Origin: Mactromeris polynyma
Lineage: Eukaryota > Mollusca > Bivalvia > Venerida > Mactridae
Assembly: GCA_032209605.1 (NCBI GenBank)
Contig: JASFXZ010000003.1
Coordinates: 35,552,762-35,616,761, forward strand
DNA length: 64,000 bases
Direction of reading: 5' to 3'
The stretch's first letter is position 1. Every line of letters begins with the position of its first letter. Below are positions 55,362-64,000 of the stretch, piece after piece. The position numbers and the translations under genes were made by a program. The notes below the pieces were generated by a model. It was given only the letters and a program-made list of their open reading frames with translations, was not told the origin of the DNA and made no database searches.

Positions 55362-57280
55362 TTAATGGCGCATTCCTGTAATGTTATCGGTTATATAACA
55401 ACATCAAAATTAGCCAATAACAAAAACCTTCTTAATATTCCTGCCACTTTTCATAACTTTTCATGGCCTAAACAAATCTACTGGCTCTCATTCTTACTTT
55501 TTAATATTTATGAAACGGATTGGTGTTACTCAGACCCTAAGTAAAGGCCCCACAATGACGTAATAGATAAATTTGTTGTGGGAATCCAGTTTCTAATATC
55601 GTCAACAAGGATGTGATGTATGTCGCAATAAAACATGACTCACTCTATGCAAGCTTGCATTTTACCGGTGCGGGTTGAGGACAACAGCGTATGCAAACAT
55701 TCATGAGGCAACATTACAAACACAAGATGTGAAAATGAATATACAGAATATCACAGAGACTATAAACCCTGATCATTGTACATAATACAAAAAAGGAAGT
55801 ACATGGTAGAAAAAATAAATGACACGGTGACACGATGTAATATACAACGGACACAATACAATGAAGTATGCACATAATGACATATGATCTGTGCATGATC
55901 TGAAGGTGTGTATATGTTATAATATAACAAAAAAATCTTAATATCAGATCAAAAACACATCATTTAACGATAAACGCTCATAACATAAATATGTTTGCAC
56001 AACATGTAAAGAACTTCATACATAATAAAATAAAACAAAAACATAATAATAGATTTCCATGACTACTAAAGACAGTACCGGCGTTCCATAGAACGTTATT
56101 GAAGTAACATGTATTACATTGCGCTACATTTTGCAAAGGAATTTCAGGCATAATGTAATACAATATGAAATGTCAATATCAACGCAAACTGAATAAAATT
56201 TCGTTTTGTTGAAGTTATTACATTTTTTGTTTCATTTTTAAAGTTATACTATGCTCATTTTGTGTTCATTTGTTTAATTAACCAAACATGAAAAATATAT
56301 TTCCTATGGTTAAAACATGCATTTATAAAGAATGAACTCATAATGTATTAATCCATATTTGTTGAAGAAAGATGTTTGTATATCATTAAATTAAAAAAAA
56401 AATCCAGTTTTTTTAACAATCAGGCTATTTTATAGGTTTTGACTGTAAGTAATAAGACAAAATAAATATTTTTTTCAATCAGTTTTACATGGCAATGGGT
56501 CTTATTAGAGATATTTTAGCCAATGTAACAACAATACTGGATAAAGCCAATTCAAACATTTTATGTTCAGATTAGCCAGATACATCTTTAATAAAGAAAA
56601 ATACCGACACAAAAATACCATCGAAATAAATGTGTTGCATTTGGCCGAAATAGTTTGAACGCTATTTTAATAGTTTAATAATTCCTGCTTCCAAACTTTC
56701 ATCCTTTGGCAAGCCCAATATATTTCCTATACATAGTCCATTTCACTATCTCCATTTTAAGAGCCCTTTATACATCATGGTTTGCTAGGGCGACAGAGTA
56801 TAAATTGTCAACCGAAAATTATGATAAATTTTAAATTTTACGAGTTATTATCTGAGAAATGCGGCTGTGAACTTTGCCGAAATTTTGCTGGTAGTTGAAC
56901 AGTTAACTTCGGCATTTTCCCTTAAAAATTCACATTTTAAAGATCGAAAACCAGCTTTAGACTCTTCATTGATTACATGATCAACCAGGTGAGCTGGATT
57001 TTCTGATCGTACATTAAAAAAACCTACCCCACCGAAAATCTGAAAATAATTCATTGATCCTGCACCGAACAATGCATTCTGTTCCATACACTACCAGTTA
57101 CCTACTGTGATTATATTCATTTATGTTCTATGTATTGCTATTCATTATCATTTCAAAAGTTATGTACGGTACTTACTTTCTATGAAATGCAGTGAGTTAA
57201 ACCCACGTTCGCAATCAATTACATACGATATGTAAATCGAATGTTTTATTTTGTTCTGTAGTTTTCGATTGATACGGTCC
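55362..57280. other. AT-rich intergenic, nothing recognised
   Basis: Only short open frames. 56848-57087 (-) is open for 79 codons without a recognised domain. Confidence 0.35.
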
Positions 57281-57480
57281 TTTTTAGCTTACTTCAGCAA
57301 AAGCTCAAGGTGAGCTATTGTGATCACTCACCGCCCGTCTGCCCACTCGTATCTTAATCTTCTCCACCACTTGGTCTACTTTGTACAAAGCTTACAGAAA
57401 TATTTCTTATGTGGGTTCCCTTTCTCTATTGTTCAGAATTTCATTCCGCGCAGAACTTGGTGTTTAGTCGAGTATAATAA
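57281..57480 (+). repeat. Mollusc-type 'AGCTCA...GTGAGCTATTGTGATC' repeat
   Basis: TTTTTAGCTTACTTCAGCAA and AAGCTCAAGGTGAGCTATTG then TGATCACTCACCGCCCGTC: a hairpin-forming start of a dispersed repeat I know from several aquatic invertebrate genomes. The far end is not defined. Confidence 0.5.
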
Positions 57481-58380
57481 TATTGTTTGATATATTTAGT
57501 TCTCAAAAATCCAAATGATAGTATATCTAATGTGTTGTTTGTCCGTTAATTAACGACTATAACAATAGCAGAGCGAAAAGTTGAAACATATACTCGCCGC
57601 TTACTGTTTAATTAAGGGTATCACAAAAGACCAAACAATAAAATACCCATCTCATGATGTGTTGACGCCTAGATGTGTAAAAGTGTCAGCAAGGATCTAA
57701 TATTTACATCTTGGAAACTTCAAACCTGTCCTTGTTACAAACCATTGGCTCCACCTTGAAATAATTTTACGCAAATGTTCATTTGGTGACCCTTTACCAA
57801 TATTGTTCAAACTGTGTGATTCAGAGGGGTGGGTCACTTTCCTCATACATGTATGTATACATTATAATTACAGCGATAACTCTTGATAATTTTTGCTAAC
57901 TTTGTGAGAACCTTTACTAGAACTAAATTTTGAACCCTGTGACGCAGGGCTATAAAACAAGGCATTTCAGGCGCCTGTGTGGTCGATTAGGGGTCATCAT
58001 GCCTCTCTTGTTTATATTGAACGCGTATATTTGCTCATTGGTACGTCTATAAATTACATAAATATCATTAAATACGTGAATATAAATATTCATTTTAACT
58101 TTAATTATAAAAATACACACGAACCATGTGTGGACAATAACTTTCCATAAACGTGCAAACAGAATAGATTGCAATTTCAATAGGAATGACCCAGTTTAGA
58201 CATGTACACAAAGTAAAAATGTTTATATATTACTTAAAGGGCCAGCCATTTTTGACTTATAAGACACCTACTTTCTGAGCACCTTTGTTTCTCGATGACT
58301 GTCCTTAAATGTCAGCAGGCAGGTAGGCACGCGGTTACCATTATTTAACTAGCTGGCGGCTCACCTACCGACCATAACAG
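57481..58380. other. Intergenic, nothing recognised
   Basis: May contain the continuation of the repeat at 57281; no gene supported. Confidence 0.35.
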
Positions 58381-58382
58381 AA

Positions 58383-58460
58383 CGGACGCCTTCCCGGATT
58401 CGAACCTTCGACCCCCCATTCACAAGGCAAATGCCTTAACCACTCGGCCAAGGGAGACGG
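58383..58460 (-). repeat. tRNA-like SINE head (tRNA-Ser/Leu type), not a working tRNA
   Basis: The reverse strand reads CTCCCTTGGCCGAGTGGTTA (A box) and AAGGTTCGAATCC (B box). A 5-bp anticodon stem CATTT/GAATG can form, but the loop GCCTTGT lacks the invariant T33 and the ends do not make a proper acceptor stem. Confidence 0.55.
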
Positions 58461-58691
58461 TTAAACATATCAAAAATAAAACATATTCCATTATATAACA
58501 CACAAGATTACAGACAGGTCAATAATTGAAAACGGTAAGTTTGTGCAGCCATTAATCATTTATGAGTCACAACAACATATTTGAGGCCGACTAGGATTTG
58601 CGTATGTTTACAGAAAACATATTACGAATTGAAAGTTTTACTCAAATAACATGCAAATCTAATTTCATATTTAACAACAATACCACTTCCG

Positions 58692-58697
58692 TTTATT
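58692..58697 (-). terminator. Candidate polyadenylation signal of the GT31 gene at 58841
   Basis: TTTATT on the + strand, AATAAA on the gene's strand, about 145 bp after the stop. Confidence 0.4.
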
Positions 58698-58840
58698 TAA
58701 GACAGGTCACATAAGGTAAATATCTGAAAGAATAACATTTCATTAAATACATATACTATAATTTATGTTCTAGAATAGAAATATTTTGTTTACAAGTTGA
58801 TCAGTTTCGTTCGGATATTCTAGCCAATGCGACAATTACA

Positions 58841-60244
58841 TCACACTAATTGCACCTTGCAAGTTTCGTGATAACTCATGCTGGCATTCCAAAGATTAAA
58901 CATTTTGTGAACCGTTACTTTAGTCATTGAAATACGTTTGTCACGCAGGAAATAGCAAGCTCCTATTTCCTCTTCGCGCCAGTAAGCAAAGCTTCGCATG
59001 GATTCGTGTTTTGCTCCAATACTTTTTGCGATGACACCAGTTATAAAGACATCTTCCATCGACAAATAAGGTATGTATTGAGAAATCATGCACATTTTAG
59101 GAATTATGTTACCGGAAATAACATACGAATTTCCGGCCGCGTATATTGGATACCGTAACAGCAGGTACTCGTCTTTCGTTACTGCCCATTTCCCTGTGCG
59201 ATGAACCGGGGACATTCGATGTAAATTGCCATATATAGAACCTTTTTCATCATATGGTCGTTTGTGGAGCTCTCTGACAAGCAGTGGTATGTTAACAAAT
59301 ACATCCTCGTCGATTTTTAAAAGGAAACTTAAATCGCTGCAGTGGACAGACACCCATTTAAGCCCGATTAACATTTTTCTCGTTAAATTTCGATAGTTTT
59401 CAACGAAATTGGCGTAAATTATATCGCCGTGTTGTTTACTTTCTGATCGTATAATTGAGTCTGAATCAATATAATTATCTTTTCCAACTAGGAACGCCAA
59501 ACGTACAGTAACCTCGACACTGCTGTTCTGTATAGTAAATCTTTGTTTGGCGTACGAACCATACGTGGAGCGTATAGCATCTCGAATAGTAGAGTGATTT
59601 GGTAATGAAGGAACCAGAATAAGTAAGGTCATATAATCGGCTCTAGTGCCACATATTTGTGCACCATTAATGATAAAATCAGCTTCAATTCGATTGATGA
59701 CTGGCTGGAATTCATTTCCGGGAATTTGAACATTTTCCAGCTGGGCCGCATGGTTTGTTATGCCTTTAAATAGATTATTTGTTTCGTTTTTACCAACAAC
59801 ACGTGAATCTATGACCTTGGATCTTAAGACTTTTTGTACATCTTCCGGAAGCTTTTTGTCGGTAAGGAGAACTTCTGGCTGCTTCGTGGTGGAATTATTT
59901 TTCTGATAATGAAGATTCGTTGGCACAGACAGTGATCTATGTTCAGCAATTTGAATATTTTCCTGCTTGACCTTAACATTAAGTACGCTGGTATTTTTCG
60001 TTTCTTCTCTACCATTTAAATGTAAATTCATAACACTGGATCTTGAGACATTATATTCATCATTTGGAAGTGTTTTGTCGGCGATGGATGATTTTGATCG
60101 TTTCCTGGTAGAATTCATATTCTCAAATTGAGGATTTGTTGATTCATATTTGAGATAGAAAATTGTCAACACAATTGCTACTGCGAATACGATGCACGTT
60201 CTAATACCAAATTTCATTATAGTACGTAAATTGCGTCGAATCAT
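58841..60244 (-). CDS. GT31 beta-1,3-galactosyltransferase-like protein, 467 residues
   Basis: Close paralogue of 43709-45106 with the same layout: short tail, anchor at about 14-31 (CIVFAVAIVLTIFYL), long polar stem, and a catalytic domain with RDAIRSTYG, RLAFLVGKDN, HGDIIYANFVENYRNLTRKM, metal-binding DED (312-314), YPIYAAGNSYVISGN and MEDVFITG. Oddities: the cysteine that follows FITG in all the other complete or near-complete copies (GCIAK, GCLAR) is valine here (GVIAK), and the last 45 residues (YWREEEIGACYFLRDKRISM, ending in ETCKVQLV) diverge sharply from the 43709 protein and are closer in style to the gene at 23421 (RDRGISVTKV). An acceptor at 60264 precedes the start; the matching 5' exon block lies 2.95 kb upstream at 63216. 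Probably a working enzyme, though the Cys-to-Val change could affect a disulfide. Confidence 0.93.
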   Translation of the reverse strand: MIRRNLRTIMKFGIRTCIVFAVAIVLTIFYLKYESTNPQFENMNSTRKRSKSSIADKTLPNDEYNVSRSSVMNLHLNGREETKNTSVLNVKVKQENIQIAEHRSLSVPTNLHYQKNNSTTKQPEVLLTDKKLPEDVQKVLRSKVIDSRVVGKNETNNLFKGITNHAAQLENVQIPGNEFQPVINRIEADFIINGAQICGTRADYMTLLILVPSLPNHSTIRDAIRSTYGSYAKQRFTIQNSSVEVTVRLAFLVGKDNYIDSDSIIRSESKQHGDIIYANFVENYRNLTRKMLIGLKWVSVHCSDLSFLLKIDEDVFVNIPLLVRELHKRPYDEKGSIYGNLHRMSPVHRTGKWAVTKDEYLLLRYPIYAAGNSYVISGNIIPKMCMISQYIPYLSMEDVFITGVIAKSIGAKHESMRSFAYWREEEIGACYFLRDKRISMTKVTVHKMFNLWNASMSYHETCKVQLV

Positions 60245-60362
60245 CTGGACGTTAAACCACTATCTGAAATATAAGTACATGTACACAATTATTAAAAGTC
60301 GTGAGACAACCTGACCATGATATTACCGTATACGTTTTTTTTGACTGGCTCCATATGATGTA

Positions 60363-63195
60363 TTATTCAATTTCTACGGACATTATTTCTTGATGCTTGA
60401 TCCTAAATCGATTACATTTCTACGTTCACAGTTATAATCAAAGCGCTGCTGGCGCTGAAGGCATGGGGCTGCAGATAGCTGAATCGTGGATTTGCTTGCC
60501 CTGTGTACATCTATTTACTTGTTTGTAAACAAATTATCATATTTACTACTGTATTTCCATATTAAGTTGACAGTATTTTTCTATTAGTTATTTTGTGCAA
60601 TAACTATACAAGTCATTATAACAGTGATTACCCTAAGCCTGGTTTAAATGTCCAGAAAGTTGGCAATTTGAAGAAACAAAAAATATGACAAGCAGTCACA
60701 CATGTATCCGGTATGGCTGATAGTTTCAATGTTCAAGTTTCCGTTTGCTTATCTCCATTTATCAAGGTTTAATAGTGAGAATTGCATGTTTGCTAATCGG
60801 ACATTTTTATTTCTAACACTACCCAGACATCATACTCCGGATTAGTATAAATATGGGTATTTTCCTTTAACCCTGTGGTACAAAAAATATATACCGGTAA
60901 AAAAAATATACCGCTCGACGATAGCCTTGCCATGTGTTTTGACAAGTTTATCAATATACACATTTAAGGACTAACTCTATACACTGTAAAGTAAATTTGT
61001 ACATGCAGAATGGCTTTCGATAATGTTGTACATTCCGGTAAATGCACACACAATTCTGTTAAGTATTTTTTTTAAACAAAAGTATTTCTGGAAAGGAGAG
61101 AAAGTAGACTAGCTTATGCTTTTTTAAAATTATATCAGTATAAATTTAAAAAAAACTAGATTTTCCGTACTCACCCCTTGTTTCTGTTGTTGTTTTTTTT
61201 GGAATAAAAACTTAAATGTAAGTTTTGTTTTTTAAATCTTAATATCATGAGGTACATTTGATTATTATCTTTGTATACATGTGTTTCTTTTTCAAAATTA
61301 ACGCTTGTGCAATTAGCCTGATTTACAGGAAAACATGTACAATTTGACAGTACCAACACTTCAAATAACTTCATTATTTTTCAACATTTTTACAAAATTA
61401 AAGCCGTATTAGTTGAAAGACTGTATAACTATAAAACAGTATACAATTCATCTTGTTATATCATGTTGTTAGACAATTATTGCTAAAAAGCAATTGTTGA
61501 GCACTCTTTCCTTCTGCCTATATCGCCTTATTTTAGACTTAGACTTAGGCTTAGACTTATCAATAATTGCTTAAATACACAAAACTTCTCAGTCTATATT
61601 TCAAACTTAGACATATGACGGCAAGTCTAAATCTTAAGTCTACTTTTTGTAGATTTATAAATAAGGTTATACATTAATAAGGTAGCCGTCATATAGTACA
61701 GACGACACTATTTTATAGCAAGAATATCGCTGAAATTGTTCATGCATGCTACTATTTAGCATTGCAATGAATACTTAAATGTAAACAAGACAACCGCTGT
61801 TTAAATGCAGTGGGTGGGGTATGGTTCCGATCGTAGTTTTATCCGTCAGTTTAAACTGTATCTAAAACGTTAAAAGTAGAATTTTTGCATGTATTATGGT
61901 GTGGACTTTACGCATAATATCATAATGATTACCTATATCTGTCAAGCGCTCATTTTACCTCGGATTCGTCCACATGTTATATGTAGTCAAAGTGAAAGTA
62001 AAAAACCCTTCTTAGCGAATACCGGATTTCATCTATTAACGTGATTGACCGGCGATAGACTCCGACTACCAATAGTGCCACTTGTACACACATGTAGTAT
62101 AAGTGTATCGAAATTTACGAGGCTGCTGAAGGGGCGGTCAATGTAATTAATTTATAAATCGGTCGAATTTTATCATCATCTTTCAACTTTTAAATCAGGA
62201 AATCGTCGATTTCGCAAATCGCAATGTTATCGCTACTTTGATCACAAATGCGCAAACTGGCTCCGATGGCGACCGACAGCGTGGACCGTGACTTTTTAAG
62301 ACCTATTTGGAACCCCTTTCAGAGATATTGTCTTGCATGCGAGCAGCTATTTTTGGACGATACCGCTCAGGTACCGTCTACAGTAGTGACAATTTTGAGA
62401 GGCATACAACAATTGGTTCCCGTTTTCAAAACGCAAAACAGACTGAAAGCCGGTAACATGTCAAAAACGTACACATCGTCCTAATTACTACGCGACAAAA
62501 GTAGTTCCAAAGTTTACCGACCTTGATAATATCATAAACGTTTCAATAAAATGAAATATTGAAAAGGTGACCTGCTAAAGTGGTTTGTGAACTAATTAGC
62601 TGTTTCTGTGGAGTTCAGATGGGTTTAAAGCAAAGTATTAATACACACGAGTTTGTTTACAGTTTTGGATTTATCGTAGATATGGTCTCGTTGCGCACGA
62701 CTACGAAAATTATCGGTGTCATCTTTCTACGTACACCTCACTCTGTGCTTGGAAAATTAATTGGAAAATACCCCACTACAACAAGATAACTCAAAACCTA
62801 TGGCAAGGTAGTGATATCATAACTTTATGCCTGGGCATACTGATTTTACTCTAAGTTCGTGCTGATATAATTTAATATGTCATTTTATAATTAAATATTC
62901 ACAAACGTTACATAAAGGGTCTGATATCTTTGTATTTAATTTATTTACAATCGTGACAAACATTTCACTTGTTTTACAATTTTAAGGTTCTACCATTATT
63001 ACTGACCATTTTTTTTATTTCGGTTTGAAAATCAAGCATTTCTAGAACAAGTCGGATTCAAGATCTCTTGGAAAAAATGTTTACTATTTTTCAATAATTT
63101 TTTATTGTTTTTCGCAGTCTTATGTTTACTTAGTTTCAATTCCATGCAAACCATCTTACCTATTTACACATACTTTGATATTATTAAACGTAAGA
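60363..63195. other. Extra 2.8 kb in the 5' UTR intron of the GT31 gene at 58841
   Basis: Homology with the 43709 gene's upstream region runs to 60362 (CTCCATATGATGTAT) and resumes at 63196 (GACGTATAATGTTTGTATTT). In the other paralogue only about 30 bp separate these points. The extra DNA includes 60430-60710, related to 41095-41300, and a candidate exon on the + strand (62266-62452). No terminal repeats or transposase were seen at its edges. Confidence 0.7.
62266..62452 (+). CDS. Candidate first coding exon of an unrecognised gene
   Basis: CTCCGATGGCGACC gives a good start context. The frame reads MATDSVDRDFLRPIWNPFQR and VVTILRGIQQLVPVFKTQNR, ending AGACTGAAAGCCG|GTAACA, a plausible donor in phase 1. 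An in-frame ATG 18 bp upstream (62248) is an alternative start. Codon use looks more coding-like than the surrounding AT-rich DNA. No family was recognised and no next exon could be joined; the acceptor at 62619/62620 leads to a stop within a few codons. It lies inside the intron of the GT31 gene, on the opposite strand. Confidence 0.3.
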
Positions 63196-63215
63196 CGTAT
63201 AATGTTTGTATTTAC

Positions 63216-63349
63216 CGGTAACTGCTTGGTGTGTGTTACGGTATGTTCTATAATGAACGCATGCGCAACGGGTAACGTAATGGTGTTCATTTTTTCTCAG
63301 TGTAAATTTTACGGATAATATACGAACTACTACATTTACTGCAATCTCC
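63216..63349 (-). promoter_or_regulatory. Putative 5' UTR exon and promoter of the GT31 gene at 58841
   Basis: Nearly identical to 45276-45415, with the same donor AGTTACCG|GTAAAT (63216/63215) and the same GCGCATGCG motif. Its retention next to 2.8 kb of unrelated intron sequence argues for a constrained element. Confidence 0.5.
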
Positions 63350-63528
63350 TATGGCGTACGATTAGGGTCTTTAATGCACGACCCTGCATCATGCTAAAAC
63401 GTTCAGCATCATGCTAAAACTTTTAGCCGGATACAGGGTCGTGCAAAATCCTTTTTCAGCATCATGCTAAATGTTTCAGCATCATGCTAAAAACTAAGTT
63501 TAGACCCTTCCGTACGTAGATGATCATT
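63350..63528. repeat. Nested inverted repeat around CAGCATCATGCT motifs
   Basis: GCACGACCCTG (63376-63386) pairs with CAGGGTCGTGC (63434-63444). An outer pair CGTACGATTAGGGTCT (63355-63370) pairs imperfectly with TAGACCCTTCCGTACG (63501-63516). Four CATCATGCTAAAA motifs lie between. Confidence 0.8.
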
Positions 63529-63808
63529 CAGCACCATGCTAAAATTTTCAGCCCCATACTGAAACTTTCAGCATCATGTTGAAACTTTCAGCATCATGCT
63601 AACACTTTCAACATCATGCTGAAACTTTCAGCACCATGCTTAAACTTTCAACCCAATGCTGAATGTTTCAGCATGATGCTAAAACTTTCAGCATGATGCT
63701 AAAACTATCAGCCCCATGCTAAAACTTTCAGCACCATGCTGAAACTTTCAGCATCATGCTGAAACTTTCAGCATCATGCTGAAACTTTCAGCATGGGGCT
63801 AAAAGTTT
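63529..63808. repeat. Self-complementary 20-bp tandem array, 14 units
   Basis: Consensus CAGCATCATGCTGAAACTTT. Unit starts fall exactly every 20 bp from 63529 to 63789, with no indel. Each unit is a 13-bp near-palindrome (CAGCATcATGCTG) plus a 7-bp one (AAAcTTT), so the array reads almost the same on both strands. Substitutions fall mainly at the centre (ATC/ACC/CCC/ATG). Confidence 0.95.
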
Positions 63809-64000
63809 TATGCATCTCCGTGTCAGATCAGCCGACCAATCATTACCACCGTTACGAATACAGTAGTAACGATATGCGTGAGTAGTATAGGCGCCTCTTT
63901 ACTTGTAAACAAACGGGCGCCATTTTGCTGACCTAGTTACTATTTATAGTAACTCATTTGCGTATTAGCCATGTGTGTACTATGGTCTAGTGAATCCCAT
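63809..64000. other. Window end; promoter-like motifs only
   Basis: AACGGGCGCCATTTTGCTGA (YY1-like) and the palindrome GTTACTATTTATAGTAAC near 63937-63954 could mark a promoter of a gene outside the window. Confidence 0.25.

Noticed and set aside
56848..57087. 79-codon open frame on the minus strand
   Set aside because: No domain and no supporting splice or promoter context.
58383..58460. tRNA-Ser/Leu gene on the minus strand
   Set aside because: Lacks T33 and a paired acceptor stem; treated as tRNA-derived.
63529..63808. CRISPR-like array
   Set aside because: Units are contiguous with no unique spacers, and the context is a eukaryotic genome; it is a tandem satellite.

Overview
The window looks like nuclear DNA of a marine bivalve-type mollusc. 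It is AT-rich and gene-poor, its coding exons are spread over long introns with GT..AG junctions, and it is crowded with LINE fragments, tRNA-derived SINEs, MITEs, minisatellites and the structured 'ATGCCC' and 'gtccgtc' dispersed repeats that I associate with mollusc genomes. The species cannot be fixed from sequence alone. There is no bacterial-style gene packing.

Two kinds of real gene are visible. (1) A complete ten-exon MYST-family histone acetyltransferase of the KAT8/MOF type runs on the + strand from 6059 to 15331. Joining the exons gives an uninterrupted 415-residue protein with a chromobarrel, a C2HC zinc finger and an intact catalytic HAT domain. (2) A cluster of GT31 (beta-1,3-galactosyltransferase-like) genes occupies 23-60 kb. 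Three have intact reading frames: 23421-24680 (+), 43709-45106 (-) and 58841-60244 (-). Three are broken copies: a catalytic half at 29283-30073 (-), a stem half at 34850-35335 (+) and a short piece at 54213-54446 (-). The intact copies encode single-pass type II Golgi enzymes with the coding region in one exon, each preceded by a splice acceptor, which implies a 5' UTR intron.

Layout: 0-5.6 kb, foldback elements, MITEs and a LINE remnant; 6-16.3 kb, KAT8 with MITEs and a 34-bp minisatellite in its introns and a MITE in its 3' UTR; 17.8-19.9 kb, a second LINE remnant and a dispersed repeat; 20.8-25.1 kb, the first GT31 gene with a putative distant 5' exon; 25.5-28.6 kb, a MITE and AT-rich DNA; 29.3-35.3 kb, two halves of a GT31 copy in opposite orientation around a repeat-rich segment, best explained by one inversion of about 5.3 kb; 36-43 kb, repeats, including a LINE interrupted by a MITE; 43.7-45.4 kb and 58.8-63.35 kb, two close GT31 paralogues, the second with about 2.8 kb of extra DNA in its 5' UTR intron; 47.4-48.2 kb, a 32-bp minisatellite; 63.35-63.8 kb, a self-complementary 20-bp repeat array.

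The genes do not form a pathway. KAT8 is a chromatin housekeeping gene, and the GT31 genes are a local, still-rearranging glycosyltransferase expansion. I found no CRISPR array, no rRNA and no intact tRNA gene.
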